Source: [Leptolyngbya] sp. PCC 7376 (lineage in GTDB: Bacteria; Cyanobacteriota; Cyanobacteriia; Cyanobacteriales; MRBY01). From it: a stretch of DNA of 64,000 nucleotides. Numbering within the stretch: position 1 is the stretch's first letter; each line of letters starts with the position of its first letter. Of this stretch, positions 8,797 to 17,477 are shown piece after piece. The stretch covers positions 4,882,036-4,946,035 of the forward strand of contig NC_019683.1 in the NCBI RefSeq assembly GCF_000316605.1, given 5' to 3'. The position numbers and the translations under genes are program-made. The notes below the pieces were generated by a model. That model saw only the letters and a program-made list of their open reading frames with translations, did no database searches and was not told where the DNA came from.

Positions 8797-10824
8797 ATGA
8801 AAATCAAATCTTTATCCCTTGCAGCTTTCTTGGTTGCCTTAGGTCATAGCGCGGCGATCGCCCAAACAGAAATCCCGACATTTCAAATAGACGAGGATTT
8901 AGAAAATAACTCTCAAGAAGAAATTCCGGTTACTCCCATCAATCTCAATGAGACTTATGATTTCGAATTTACGATTATCGATGAGATCTTAAATCAAGCA
9001 ATTTATGCACCGTTGCGACAAGAAAGTACTGTCAAAGAATCGACTCGCGCGGCTTATGTAATTAATCGTGAGCAAATTGAAGCCCAAGGATATCGCACGG
9101 TAAATGAAGCTTTGCGTTATTTCCCTGGCGTTTTTATTGATAGTTCGGCAGGTAACCGCCTCGGTGCGTTGAGTAGCCAAATTATTCGCGGTGGTAATAG
9201 TTCGGCTCAAACACTGATTTTGCTCGATGGTCGCCCCATTAATACATTCAATGATGGGCGTTTTGACCTGTCGAGTTTGAGTACATCCAATGTGGAACGA
9301 ATCGAACTGATACCCGGTGGCGGTTCAACTTTATTTGGGTCTAATGCGATCGCCGGTGTGATTAATATTGTGACGCGCGAGCCAGAAGCCAATGCGGGTT
9401 GGGTTGCGGAAGTCGGTGCGGAGATTGGGAACCTGGGCTATAACCGTCAGGAAATTGCAGCCAGCTACAGCGAAAAAAATAGTGCGGTTCGGATTGCGTA
9501 TGATCGCACTGCTGCCGAAAATGATTATGACTACGATAACGGCACTTTTACTGGCACACGGGAAAATGCCGAAGCCGATCTCCAAAATATCAATTTACTT
9601 GCCAGCACAAAGATTGGCGATCGCCACGAACTGAGATTTAACGGCATTTACTCCAGTAAAGATATTGGCGTGCCAGGCAGTATCGATGATGTGTCCCTAT
9701 TCAGTAGCCGCAGCCTCACCGCCAACCAATATTCTGACGATTGGCTGTTGTCCCTAGAGCTGCAATCTCGTTTAGGTAATGCCGATGACTCACAACTGAC
9801 AGCGCGGGTTTTTGCTGACTTTGGCGATCTATTTTTCGTCAATCGCGAATCCTTTATTGACACAGAATTAGACAATAGTTCGGTTGGTGTACAGGTTCAG
9901 CACGATTGGCAATTCACCGAAAATCAAGGGATCACCTACGGCGTTGACTATCGCAGCAGCGACATTATCGCCACAAGTTTTGACGTTGTAGATTACGACG
10001 AAAATCTTTCCCAAGGTGCGCTGTTTGCCCGTTACTCCGCTAGGGTTAGTCCAGAAGTGGATCTCAATCTTGGCATTCGACAGGACTTTAACAGTTTGGC
10101 GGATGGTTCTTTCACCTCTCCCAGTGCTGGGATTAAATGGCAAGCAGGCGATCGCACCGCCCTCCGCGCCAACTATGCTCGAAATTTCCGAGTTCCCACC
10201 GCCCTCGACCTCTATTTCCCCGGTTTCAGCAATCCTGATTTGTCTCCCGAAACCAGCAATAGTTTTGATATCGGTATTGACCAAGAGATTGGCGATCGCG
10301 CCCTATTCCGCCTGACCTATTTCAACAACACTATCGACGACGCAATTAATTTCGTCTTTGATCCAGTAACCTTTGCAGGGCAACCTGAAAATATCGGTAA
10401 AGTCCGCAACCAAGGTCTTGAAGCTGAGCTGAGTTTGCAATTTAACGAAACGCTGCGGGGCTTTGTGAATTACACCATGAATAATTCCAAAATCCTTGAG
10501 GACAATGACGCCAGCGTTATCGATAATGAAGTACGTTTCGCCGGGACAGATTTCTTTAATGTTGGTCTCGCCTACGAAAATCGTCGTGGTGCTTATGTCG
10601 GTCTTTTCCTCAAACATGTTGGCGATCGCGTCACCAATAACACCAATACCGCATCGCTTGATTCCTATACCAATGTAGATATTCGCGCCCGTTATCCCAT
10701 TAACGAAAACGTGAATCTCACAGCCAGTTGGGAGAATATTTTTGACGAAGATTTTGAAGTCTTCGATAATTTTCCCGGTGTTGGAAGCCGCTTCCAAATT
10801 GGTGTCAATGCCAAATTCCGTTAA
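8797..10824 (+). CDS. btuB: TonB-dependent outer-membrane receptor, probably for cobalamin (BtuB-like)
   Basis: 675-residue outer-membrane receptor predicted to import a corrinoid with energy from TonB. It has an N-terminal signal peptide (MKIKSLSLAAFLVALGHSAAIAQ ending, cleavage about residue 22). The plug domain spans about 60-170 with RAAYVINREQIEAQGYRTV and GGNSSAQTLILLDGRPIN. About 500 residues of alternating beta strands follow, and the protein ends in the aromatic/charged RFQIGVNAKFR typical of the last strand recognised by the BAM machinery. Length fits BtuB-sized receptors rather than siderophore receptors with a signalling extension. The substrate is inferred mainly from the cobalamin riboswitch in its leader; receptor sequence alone would not separate B12 from iron chelates. 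Confidence 0.88.
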   Translation: MKIKSLSLAAFLVALGHSAAIAQTEIPTFQIDEDLENNSQEEIPVTPINLNETYDFEFTIIDEILNQAIYAPLRQESTVKESTRAAYVINREQIEAQGYRTVNEALRYFPGVFIDSSAGNRLGALSSQIIRGGNSSAQTLILLDGRPINTFNDGRFDLSSLSTSNVERIELIPGGGSTLFGSNAIAGVINIVTREPEANAGWVAEVGAEIGNLGYNRQEIAASYSEKNSAVRIAYDRTAAENDYDYDNGTFTGTRENAEADLQNINLLASTKIGDRHELRFNGIYSSKDIGVPGSIDDVSLFSSRSLTANQYSDDWLLSLELQSRLGNADDSQLTARVFADFGDLFFVNRESFIDTELDNSSVGVQVQHDWQFTENQGITYGVDYRSSDIIATSFDVVDYDENLSQGALFARYSARVSPEVDLNLGIRQDFNSLADGSFTSPSAGIKWQAGDRTALRANYARNFRVPTALDLYFPGFSNPDLSPETSNSFDIGIDQEIGDRALFRLTYFNNTIDDAINFVFDPVTFAGQPENIGKVRNQGLEAELSLQFNETLRGFVNYTMNNSKILEDNDASVIDNEVRFAGTDFFNVGLAYENRRGAYVGLFLKHVGDRVTNNTNTASLDSYTNVDIRARYPINENVNLTASWENIFDEDFEVFDNFPGVGSRFQIGVNAKFR

Positions 10825-10841
10825 CTAAAAATTGTCGAGAT

Positions 10842-10866
10842 GCCACTTGCTAGCATGGTGAGTGGC
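10842..10866 (+). other. Intergenic hairpin between receptor and phosphoesterase genes
   Basis: GCCACT (10842-10847) pairs with AGTGGC (10861-10866) across a 13-nt loop in the 69-base gap. There is no T run behind it, so it is more likely a processing or stabilising element in a polycistronic mRNA than a terminator. Confidence 0.3.
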
Positions 10867-10893
10867 GCTTGACATTTCTCGGGGTCGAACACA

Positions 10894-11658
10894 ATGGTCA
10901 GAATTGCCCAAATCACAGATACTCACCTCCTCGCCCACAAGGAAGATGACATGCGAGGTGTCCAAACCTGGTATTCTCTCAAAAAAGTTTTAGAGACAGC
11001 GAAAAAGGCTGAGCCTGAACTAATTCTTTTGACGGGAGATCTCGCCCATGATGGGGAATATGAAGCTTATCAACATCTCAAAGAACTGATTGAGAAGACA
11101 GCAATTCCGGCTTATTGGCTACCGGGCAATCATGATAATTACAGTCTTATGCAGTCGGCATTATCCAGCCAATATCTTCGCCCTCAGAAACTTTTTCACC
11201 ACAAAAATTGGTGTTTTATTCTCTTAAACTCTTGCCTAGAAACAGCTCAATATGGTGAAGGTACGTTTGCACAAACAGAACTTGATTGGTTAGCAGAAGA
11301 GCTCGAAGCAAATAGCAATAACCCCACGGCGATCGCCTTTCACCATCACCCAGTCGATACCGGCATTGATTGGCTTGAACAGATGTCGGTTTTAAATTCG
11401 ACTGACTTTCACCAGATTTTGGCGCAGCATCCCCAAGTAAAAGTAGTTTGTTTTGGGCATATCCACCATCAAGTGGATGTTGAAAAACATGGCGTGCAAT
11501 TCTACGGGACACCAGCCACTTGCACCCAAGTCACACCTGCCAAGAAAGAGTTGATCGACGGCAAAATTCAAACTTGGCAACAACCAGGATTTCGATTAAT
11601 TGAGCTGGGCGAAAATGGCAAAGTCACAACTGAGGTGCATCGAATTCAATGGTTTTAA
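10894..11658 (+). CDS. Calcineurin-like metallophosphoesterase (CpdA/Icc family)
   Basis: 254-residue cytoplasmic phosphoesterase with all signature blocks of the dinuclear-metal CpdA-type family: D9-x-H11 (ITDTHL), G48-D49 (LLTGDLAHDG), G78-NHD (79-81), the H150-H-H-P segment, and G188-H189-I-H191. Such enzymes hydrolyse 3',5'-cAMP or other phosphodiesters; sequence alone cannot fix the substrate. The gene sits between the TonB receptor and the binding-protein gene, and its end overlaps the next start by 10 bases, so translation is probably coupled. That places it under the B12 riboswitch. A role in processing a corrinoid or its nucleotide loop is possible but is inference only. Confidence 0.85.
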   Translation: MVRIAQITDTHLLAHKEDDMRGVQTWYSLKKVLETAKKAEPELILLTGDLAHDGEYEAYQHLKELIEKTAIPAYWLPGNHDNYSLMQSALSSQYLRPQKLFHHKNWCFILLNSCLETAQYGEGTFAQTELDWLAEELEANSNNPTAIAFHHHPVDTGIDWLEQMSVLNSTDFHQILAQHPQVKVVCFGHIHHQVDVEKHGVQFYGTPATCTQVTPAKKELIDGKIQTWQQPGFRLIELGENGKVTTEVHRIQWF

Positions 11659-12890
11659 AACTATGGCGATCGCCTCAAAGATCATCCCAAGTCACTAATT
11701 ATTTTCGACCGACTAAAACGATTTCATTTGCCCTTAGTTTTGGATTCTTTCTAACAGCTTGCCAATCTACTGTTACAACACCAGAAATTGCATCAAATAA
11801 TGATTGTGTTGAGCAGTTTGACAAAAATACAGACTATTTCCCTGACAAAGTCGATCCTCAATTTGCCCAAGGATTTGAAGTTGAATACCACACAAATTAT
11901 AAAGTTGTCACTGTCAAACAACCTTGGGAAGAAGCAGCAGAAGATTTAAATTATATTTTTGTTCAATGTGGCACACCTGCACCAACAGACTATCCGAATG
12001 CGACAATCGTTGAAATCCCAACCCAACGGGTTTTGGCGATGTCCACGACTTATCTGCCCCACATTGAAAAGTTAGACCAATTAGAGTCTTTAGTGGGCGT
12101 TACGGATCGCCGTCTTATTTATAGTGACATTATCCGAAAAAAAATTGAAGAAGGCGTTATTCAGGAAGTTGGCGATTTACAATCTGATGCCGAAAAAATC
12201 CTCAATTTACAAACCGATGTCATTTTAAGTTATCGCCTCGATAATACTGAAAGCAGTGGGTTTAAAACTCTAGAAGCCCTAAATCAACCGATTGTTTTAG
12301 ATGCTGCCCATCTCGAGGCAACGCCTTTAGGTCGAGCTGAATGGCTAAAATTTACAGCTTTACTTTTTAATGGAGAGGCCAAAGCTAACGCAGAGTTTAC
12401 GGCGATCGCCCAACGTTACCAAGACCTAATTAAACAAACTCAAACCCTCGCCAATTCACCAACGATTTTGAGTGGTTCCCCTTTTCAGGGGGTTTGGTAT
12501 ATGCCCGCGGGGAAAAGTTACGTGGCACAATTTTTCCGGGATGCAAATATTAATTATCCTTGGTCAGAAACAGATTCCCGTTTAAGTTTGCCGTTAGATT
12601 TAGAGGCTGTTTTAGATCAAGCAAAAGATGCAGATATTTGGGTCAATGTAAATCCGGCTTGGCAGTCTGCAAAAGATGTCTTAGCAGAAGATAAACGCTA
12701 TGGACTATTCGCTGCCTTTGAGACAAAACAAGTCTATGCAGCCAACGCCCGTGTTGCTCCTGAAGGTGGCAATGATTTCTGGGAAAGTGGCGTTACAAAT
12801 CCCGATATTGTCCTTGCTGATTTAATTAAAATTGCCTATCCAGAACAATTGCCAGAACACGAACTCTATTATTATCAGCAGCTAAATTAG
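11649..12890 (+). CDS. btuF: ABC transporter substrate-binding lipoprotein, probable cobalamin binder (BtuF-like)
   Basis: 413-residue solute-binding protein of the Peripla_BP_2 (FecB/BtuF) type, predicted to deliver the ligand to the permease encoded next. A hydrophobic stretch (about 25-37) ends in the lipobox L35-T-A-C38, so it should be a lipoprotein; about 20 extra basic residues precede the signal if the overlapping ATG is used. A 60-residue N-terminal segment precedes the first lobe, which starts near IPTQRVLAMSTTYLPHI. The second lobe covers about 260-410. The long N-terminal segment is unlike compact E. coli BtuF (about 266 residues). Assignment to B12 rests on operon position behind the riboswitch and on the FecCD partner; an iron-chelate ligand remains possible. 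Confidence 0.8.
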   Translation: MVLKLWRSPQRSSQVTNYFRPTKTISFALSFGFFLTACQSTVTTPEIASNNDCVEQFDKNTDYFPDKVDPQFAQGFEVEYHTNYKVVTVKQPWEEAAEDLNYIFVQCGTPAPTDYPNATIVEIPTQRVLAMSTTYLPHIEKLDQLESLVGVTDRRLIYSDIIRKKIEEGVIQEVGDLQSDAEKILNLQTDVILSYRLDNTESSGFKTLEALNQPIVLDAAHLEATPLGRAEWLKFTALLFNGEAKANAEFTAIAQRYQDLIKQTQTLANSPTILSGSPFQGVWYMPAGKSYVAQFFRDANINYPWSETDSRLSLPLDLEAVLDQAKDADIWVNVNPAWQSAKDVLAEDKRYGLFAAFETKQVYAANARVAPEGGNDFWESGVTNPDIVLADLIKIAYPEQLPEHELYYYQQLN

Positions 12891-12895
12891 TATTT

Positions 12896-13972
12896 GTGAA
12901 AGTCCCTTTTCAACAGACAATATTCGATTATTTTTCAGTGTCATTACCGAAAGTATTTCGGTGGCAAAAGTCATCTTACATTACTGTTTTAATAGGGCTG
13001 TTTTTTCTTTGGTTTTGTTTATTCAGCATTAGTTTATGTCTAGGCTCAGTAACAATTCCATTTAATAAAGTTCTAGAAATCATCTTTTTGCGAGATTCCC
13101 AACAGACAGAAGTTTGGCAACAAATCATTTGGCAATTGAGATTTCCACGGGCGATCGCCGCCACTTTTGCGGGAGCAGCATTGGGCATCGGTGGCATCCA
13201 AATGCAGACCTTATTTAATAATCCTCTCGCTGGGCCTTTTGTGCTGGGCATCAACTCTGGCGCGGGTTTAGGAGTCGCCCTTGTCATCCTAGGCAGTGGC
13301 TTTATTGGTGGCGTTGCGGGCAGCTTTAGTGTGGCGGTGGCTGCCAGTTTGGGGGCGATCGCCGTGTTAAGTTTAGTGCTCCTCATTGCTCGTCGAGTAC
13401 CTCACAATGCCACGCTATTAATTTTGGGATTGATGTTAGGTTACGTCAGTAATTCTTTGGTGACCATGCTGCTGCATTTTAGTCCAAGTGAAGCAATGCG
13501 ACTTTACCTGAGTTGGACCTTTGGTAGTTTTGCTCAAATTCAACGAGAGCAATTACCAATTTTTTCAGTTTTGATTTTAGTGGGTGGCATAATGGCTTAC
13601 CTATCAGCCAAGTCCTTAAATGCGCTTTTATTAGGAAAACAATATGCCCAAAGTTTAGGTTTAAATATTAGAAAAACTCGCCGTCAAGTGATTATGAGCA
13701 CCGCAATTTTATCGGGCACTGTCACTGCATTTTGTGGCCCTATTTCATTTGTTGGTTTAGCGGTACCTCACCTATGCCGATACTTACTAAAAACCGTCAA
13801 TCATCGCCTCCTCATTCCGGCGATCGCCCTGATGGGAGCCAGCCTTGCCCTCCTCGCAGATATCATTGCGCAATTGCCTGGAAGCCAACTCACTCTGCCA
13901 CTAAATACAGTGACAGCCTTATTTGGTGCACCCATCGTGATCACCATTATTTTGCGCCGCCATAAACCCTAA
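12896..13972 (+). CDS. btuC: FecCD/BtuC-type ABC transporter permease
   Basis: 358-residue inner-membrane permease with about ten hydrophobic segments. Family signatures include RFPRAIAATFAGAALGIGG, the NPLAGPFVLGINSGAGLG loop and the C-terminal GPISFVGLAVPHLCRYL, which contacts the ATPase. It starts with GTG (12896), five bases after the stop of the binding-protein gene, so it belongs to the same transcription unit. No BtuD-type ATPase gene follows: the next gene is convergent and its stop codon overlaps this one. The ATPase must be encoded elsewhere or shared with another importer. Confidence 0.88.
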   Translation: MKVPFQQTIFDYFSVSLPKVFRWQKSSYITVLIGLFFLWFCLFSISLCLGSVTIPFNKVLEIIFLRDSQQTEVWQQIIWQLRFPRAIAATFAGAALGIGGIQMQTLFNNPLAGPFVLGINSGAGLGVALVILGSGFIGGVAGSFSVAVAASLGAIAVLSLVLLIARRVPHNATLLILGLMLGYVSNSLVTMLLHFSPSEAMRLYLSWTFGSFAQIQREQLPIFSVLILVGGIMAYLSAKSLNALLLGKQYAQSLGLNIRKTRRQVIMSTAILSGTVTAFCGPISFVGLAVPHLCRYLLKTVNHRLLIPAIALMGASLALLADIIAQLPGSQLTLPLNTVTALFGAPIVITIILRRHKP

Positions 13973-15579
13973 AGCGAATGCACTGGCAATGGCACGGAAG
14001 GGTAGGGGGAGTGCATCAACAAGCCATACTCAATCCCTTCCACCACCGCCCGGTAAGATGCTTCCAAAATATTTTTTGAGACGCCCACCGTTGTCCAACG
14101 CGTTTTGCCATCACTTGATTCCACCAGCACCCGCGTTTTCGCCTCAGTGCCCGCTGCGCCATCTAAAATCCGCACTTTATAATCCGTCAACCCAAAGTTG
14201 GCGATCGCCGGATAAAACTTGGTGAGGGCTTTTCGTAATGCCGCATCCAATGCCGCCACTGGGCCATTTCCCTCTGCAGCTTCTAATAATTTCTTGCCGT
14301 GAACCTCTAACTTAATAGTGGCGATCGCCAAACTCGAATCATTTCCTACATCACAATTCACATGGAATCCCTGTAACGAGAAGAATTCTTGTCGTTGCCC
14401 TAAGGCTGAGCGAATCAACAACTTAAAACTCGCTTCCGCTGCCTCAAACTGATAGCCTTCATGCTCCAAATCCTTTAACTGTTGGAGAATTTCCCGACAT
14501 TCAGGATTACTTTTATCTAGCTCAATCCCAAAACTTTGGGCTTTCGACAAAATATTACTCAAACCTGACTGATCCGAAATCACAATTCGCCGCTCATTCC
14601 CAATCGATTCCGGCGCAATATGCTCATAAGTCAATGGATTTTTCTGCACCGCCGACACATGAATACCACCCTTATGGGCAAACGCAGAACGACCCACATA
14701 GGGTGCATGCTCATCTGGCGCAAGGTTCACAATTTCACTCACCAAACGACTCGTTGCTGTTAATCGATTTAGAGCCATCGACTCAAGACATTGACGCTTT
14801 AATTTCAGCTGCAAGGTCGGCATTAGGGTGCAGAGATTTGCGTTGCCACACCGTTCGCCATAGCCATTAATCGTCCCTTGCACCATCGTTGCTCCAGCCT
14901 GAACTGCCATCACCGCATTCGCTTCTGCCATTCCCGCATCATTGTGCGTGTGAATGCCGAGAGGCACTTGTAAATCAGGCAATTTCAGATAAATCTCTTC
15001 GATAATTTCAATCACTTCATGGGGGAGGGTACCACCATTCGTATCACATAGAACTAACCATTCTGCCCCAGCATCAACCGCCGTCTGTAAGGTTTGTAGC
15101 GCATAGTCAGGATTATGTTTATAGCCATCGAACCAATGCTCTGCATCATAAATAACGCGACGACCTTGGCTTTTCAGAAATCGAATACTGTCATCGATCA
15201 TCGCTAAATTTTCAGCGAGGCTAGTATGCAGACCTTCTGTGACATGAAGATCCCAAGATTTCCCAAAAATTGTGACCCAAAGGGTTTCTGCTGCCAAAAT
15301 TGCTTTCAATAATTTGTCGTCTTTTGCAGAAATATTAGGACGGCGAGTCGAACAAAAAGCAACAACTTGGGCTTGCTTAAGGGGATTTTCGCGCAGATGC
15401 CAAAAGAATTGAACGTCTTTGGGATTCGCACCAGGCCACCCACCTTCAATAAACGGAATCCCCATTTCATCTAAAGTTTGGGCGATACGAATTTTGTCTT
15501 CAAAGGATAAGGCGAGTCCCTCACGCTGGGAACCGTCGCGTAATGTAGTGTCGTAAATCCAAACCTGCTGCTCTTTCAT
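13969..15579 (-). CDS. cimA: Citramalate synthase
   Basis: Condenses pyruvate with acetyl-CoA to (R)-citramalate, the entry to threonine-independent isoleucine synthesis. The alpha-isopropylmalate-synthase-like TIM barrel occupies about 1-280 with the metal/substrate signature YDTTLRDGSQREGLALS, the GIHTHNDAGMAEANA metal site and NGYGERCGNANL. The C-terminal LeuA-dimer regulatory domain covers about 390-520 (GNGPVAALDAALRKAL). The ATG at 15579 puts YDTTLRDG at the usual distance; a TTG six codons upstream is less likely. The stop overlaps the stop of the convergent permease gene by two bases. Homocitrate synthase and LeuA are alternatives, but the GGWPGANPKD segment is typical of the CimA subgroup. 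Confidence 0.9.
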   Translation of the reverse strand: MKEQQVWIYDTTLRDGSQREGLALSFEDKIRIAQTLDEMGIPFIEGGWPGANPKDVQFFWHLRENPLKQAQVVAFCSTRRPNISAKDDKLLKAILAAETLWVTIFGKSWDLHVTEGLHTSLAENLAMIDDSIRFLKSQGRRVIYDAEHWFDGYKHNPDYALQTLQTAVDAGAEWLVLCDTNGGTLPHEVIEIIEEIYLKLPDLQVPLGIHTHNDAGMAEANAVMAVQAGATMVQGTINGYGERCGNANLCTLMPTLQLKLKRQCLESMALNRLTATSRLVSEIVNLAPDEHAPYVGRSAFAHKGGIHVSAVQKNPLTYEHIAPESIGNERRIVISDQSGLSNILSKAQSFGIELDKSNPECREILQQLKDLEHEGYQFEAAEASFKLLIRSALGQRQEFFSLQGFHVNCDVGNDSSLAIATIKLEVHGKKLLEAAEGNGPVAALDAALRKALTKFYPAIANFGLTDYKVRILDGAAGTEAKTRVLVESSDGKTRWTTVGVSKNILEASYRAVVEGIEYGLLMHSPYPSVPLPVHSL

Positions 15580-15805
15580 AAACGGGCCATTATCCAAGGA
15601 ATGCCGTCAATTCTAACAACAGCCTTGGGGCTCTTAAGTTTGCCAGTATCGAAACACAAACATTAGAGATGTTTATTTAAACTAATTTTTAATTGGTAAC
15701 AGTTTGTCTTGCTGACGCAATAATCGGCTATCAAAAAGAAAAGTTGCACGTCGGATACACTAGAAATTGATGTATTGTTTCGCTCGCTACAAATCTGTAA
15801 TCACA

Positions 15806-16303
15806 ATGGCAAGTAAGTTAGGTCGCTGGGTATGCGCATTTTCAATCGCCACAGGTCTCGTCAGTTGTAATCCTTGGAGTGTTAATTCGCAACAGCAGCA
15901 GTCTGACAAGCCTTTTATCAGTATCGCTCGCAATAATTCTAAGATTGTGGCGATCGCCGCCCTATCGGATCTAGAGCAAGGCATAGAAATTAAAATTCAG
16001 GGTACTGTTGCCCAAACGGCTCCTTTTATTAATGGTGGCGCCTACGAAATCACTGACTCAACAGGCAGTATATGGGTGATCACTGAAACATCACCGCCAG
16101 CTTCTGGTACCAAAATCCAAGTGGCAGGCCAATTGAAATTTCACGATTTACAGCTCGGCAATAGTAATTTTGGCGAAATTTTCATTACTGAAAATCAAAC
16201 CTTAGAGCCCACAGCAATCGAAGAGCCACAAACAAATAATGTCACCCCACCAAAACGAAACCTTGAATCTTATTTACTGCCTCATAAAGAAAACAGTAAA
16301 TAA
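15806..16303 (+). CDS. Small lipoprotein with an OB-fold-like domain, function unknown
   Basis: 165-residue protein. Starting at the ATG at 15806 gives a clean lipoprotein signal (basic n-region, hydrophobic core, lipobox LVSC, then NPWSVN). Starts at 15767 (TTG) or 15770 (ATG) would add twelve or thirteen residues ahead of the signal. Residues about 50-130 (LEQGIEIKIQGTVAQTAP...YEITDSTGSIWVIT...IQVAGQLKF) have the strand pattern of an OB fold of the bacterial periplasmic type. I do not recognise a named family. The last 14 codons are part of a 19-bp perfect inverted repeat that runs past the stop. Confidence 0.7.
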   Translation: MASKLGRWVCAFSIATGLVSCNPWSVNSQQQQSDKPFISIARNNSKIVAIAALSDLEQGIEIKIQGTVAQTAPFINGGAYEITDSTGSIWVITETSPPASGTKIQVAGQLKFHDLQLGNSNFGEIFITENQTLEPTAIEEPQTNNVTPPKRNLESYLLPHKENSK

Positions 16304-16312
16304 GATTCAAGG
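16261..16312. terminator. Perfect 19-bp inverted repeat spanning a stop codon; probable bidirectional terminator
   Basis: CCTTGAATCTTATTTACTG (16261-16279) and its exact complement CAGTAAATAAGATTCAAGG (16294-16312) are separated by 14 bases. The right arm contains the TAA of the lipoprotein gene. On the minus strand the hairpin is followed by TTTCGTTTTGG, suiting termination of the convergent psb29 transcript. On the plus strand there is no tight T run. Confidence 0.6.
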
Positions 16313-16369
16313 TCAACAAGAAGTTTAGAGTTTTTAAGCGTTTTCAAACATAAAAATCACTCGAAACTA

Positions 16370-17110
16370 TTATTCAGATACAGCATCTGTTGTTTCAGTT
16401 TCTGGTTGAGTTTCTTCAGACTTACTATCTTCTGTTGTCGTTTCAGCTTCAGCTTTCTCACGACGCTTACGCTCTGCAACTAAAGCATCTTCAATAACAG
16501 CTAAAACTTGGGTCATCTTTTCGAGATTGCTGCGATAAAGATCGAGATCCTTTTTCATTTTTTCACCGGGCAAATTCATCGCCTCAGTTAATGTCGCCAG
16601 CATCTCATCACGCTTATCTGCATCTTCTAGAAGTGCAGGCTCAGCTTCACCTAAAAAAGTGTAGAGACCAATAGCAAACAAACGACTATATTTAAATTTT
16701 TTATTTGCGGCGATCGCCTCAACCTTAGCCCAAAGCTCCCCAGCACCTTCAGGAGCATTATCCTGGCGGAAACAATCAACCAACTGTTGACCAGAGCAAC
16801 GCTTTGCTAACTCAACAAGAGCCGTTGCATCGTTTTTGTAGAATTCAGCGGAACCACCAACAGCTTGGCACATTGCCTGAAAAATAGAAATTTTGTCAGA
16901 TTCAGGACGATATCCTTGCATAAACCGCTCATAGGACGTGACAATCCCAAGCGCATAGAAGGGATCATAACGAAAATCAACATTGACAGAGACTAAGTGC
17001 ATTTCCACTAAAAGCTCTTCAACAACCCGACGGAAAATTGAATTAATCGGACGAGTATGTTGTCCGTAGAAATCACGTTTGGCATCGGAGACTGTGCGAA
17101 CTTGATTCAC
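16370..17110 (-). CDS. thf1: Photosystem II biogenesis protein Psb29/Thf1
   Basis: Conserved protein of cyanobacteria and plastids needed for photosystem II assembly and repair; known work links it to FtsH protease amount and thylakoid formation. The core TVSDAKRDFYGQHTRPINSI, VEELLVEMHLVSVNVDF and YDPFYALGIVTSYERFMQGY are diagnostic. The GTG at 17108-17110 gives VNQVRTVSD, the usual family N-terminus; an ATG nine codons upstream (17137) would add MKYKFRVLF. The protein is mostly helical, with a coiled-coil region about 185-225. The C-terminal tail is rich in Glu and Thr (TTEDSKSEETQPETETT) and lies outside the conserved domain. Confidence 0.92.
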   Translation of the reverse strand: MNQVRTVSDAKRDFYGQHTRPINSIFRRVVEELLVEMHLVSVNVDFRYDPFYALGIVTSYERFMQGYRPESDKISIFQAMCQAVGGSAEFYKNDATALVELAKRCSGQQLVDCFRQDNAPEGAGELWAKVEAIAANKKFKYSRLFAIGLYTFLGEAEPALLEDADKRDEMLATLTEAMNLPGEKMKKDLDLYRSNLEKMTQVLAVIEDALVAERKRREKAEAETTTEDSKSEETQPETETTDAVSE

Positions 17111-17477
17111 GAATAAAACCCTAAACTTATACTTCACTTAATATATTGTGACTTTTTCAGAGAGATTTGCCAAGGTGAACTTCCGACAGGAGCATCAAAT
17201 CTCATCCAAAAGACCTCAATCATTGACAAAAAAACTGCCAAAACATGGCTATTAATTTCTTATTTATCAATAGCTCTTCCATGCAAAGATCAAATTGAAT
17301 AAGCATCCGTAAAATCTTAATGCACTATACTTCTTTGAAATTTCAGACTCAATATTCTGACAGATTATCTCGCATTTCCATGGTGATTTTTTCGATTTCC
17401 TACATATCAGTCAAATAAAAAAGAGTGACCGAAGCCACTCCTAAAAATATGATTAATTTCTGATGTCAGTCTCTAAC
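17111..17477. other. Intergenic region between psb29 and the ATP synthase operon
   Basis: About 360 bases holding the psb29 leader and promoter (not pinned down) and, at its far end, the operon terminator listed separately. No credible reading frame was seen. Confidence 0.5.
17413..17440 (-). terminator. Intrinsic terminator of the ATP synthase operon
   Basis: On the minus strand GAGTGGC-TTCG-GTCACTC forms a 7-bp stem (one G-U pair) closed by a stable TTCG tetraloop and followed directly by TTTTTTATTT. It lies about 37 bases behind the gamma-subunit stop. Confidence 0.92.
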
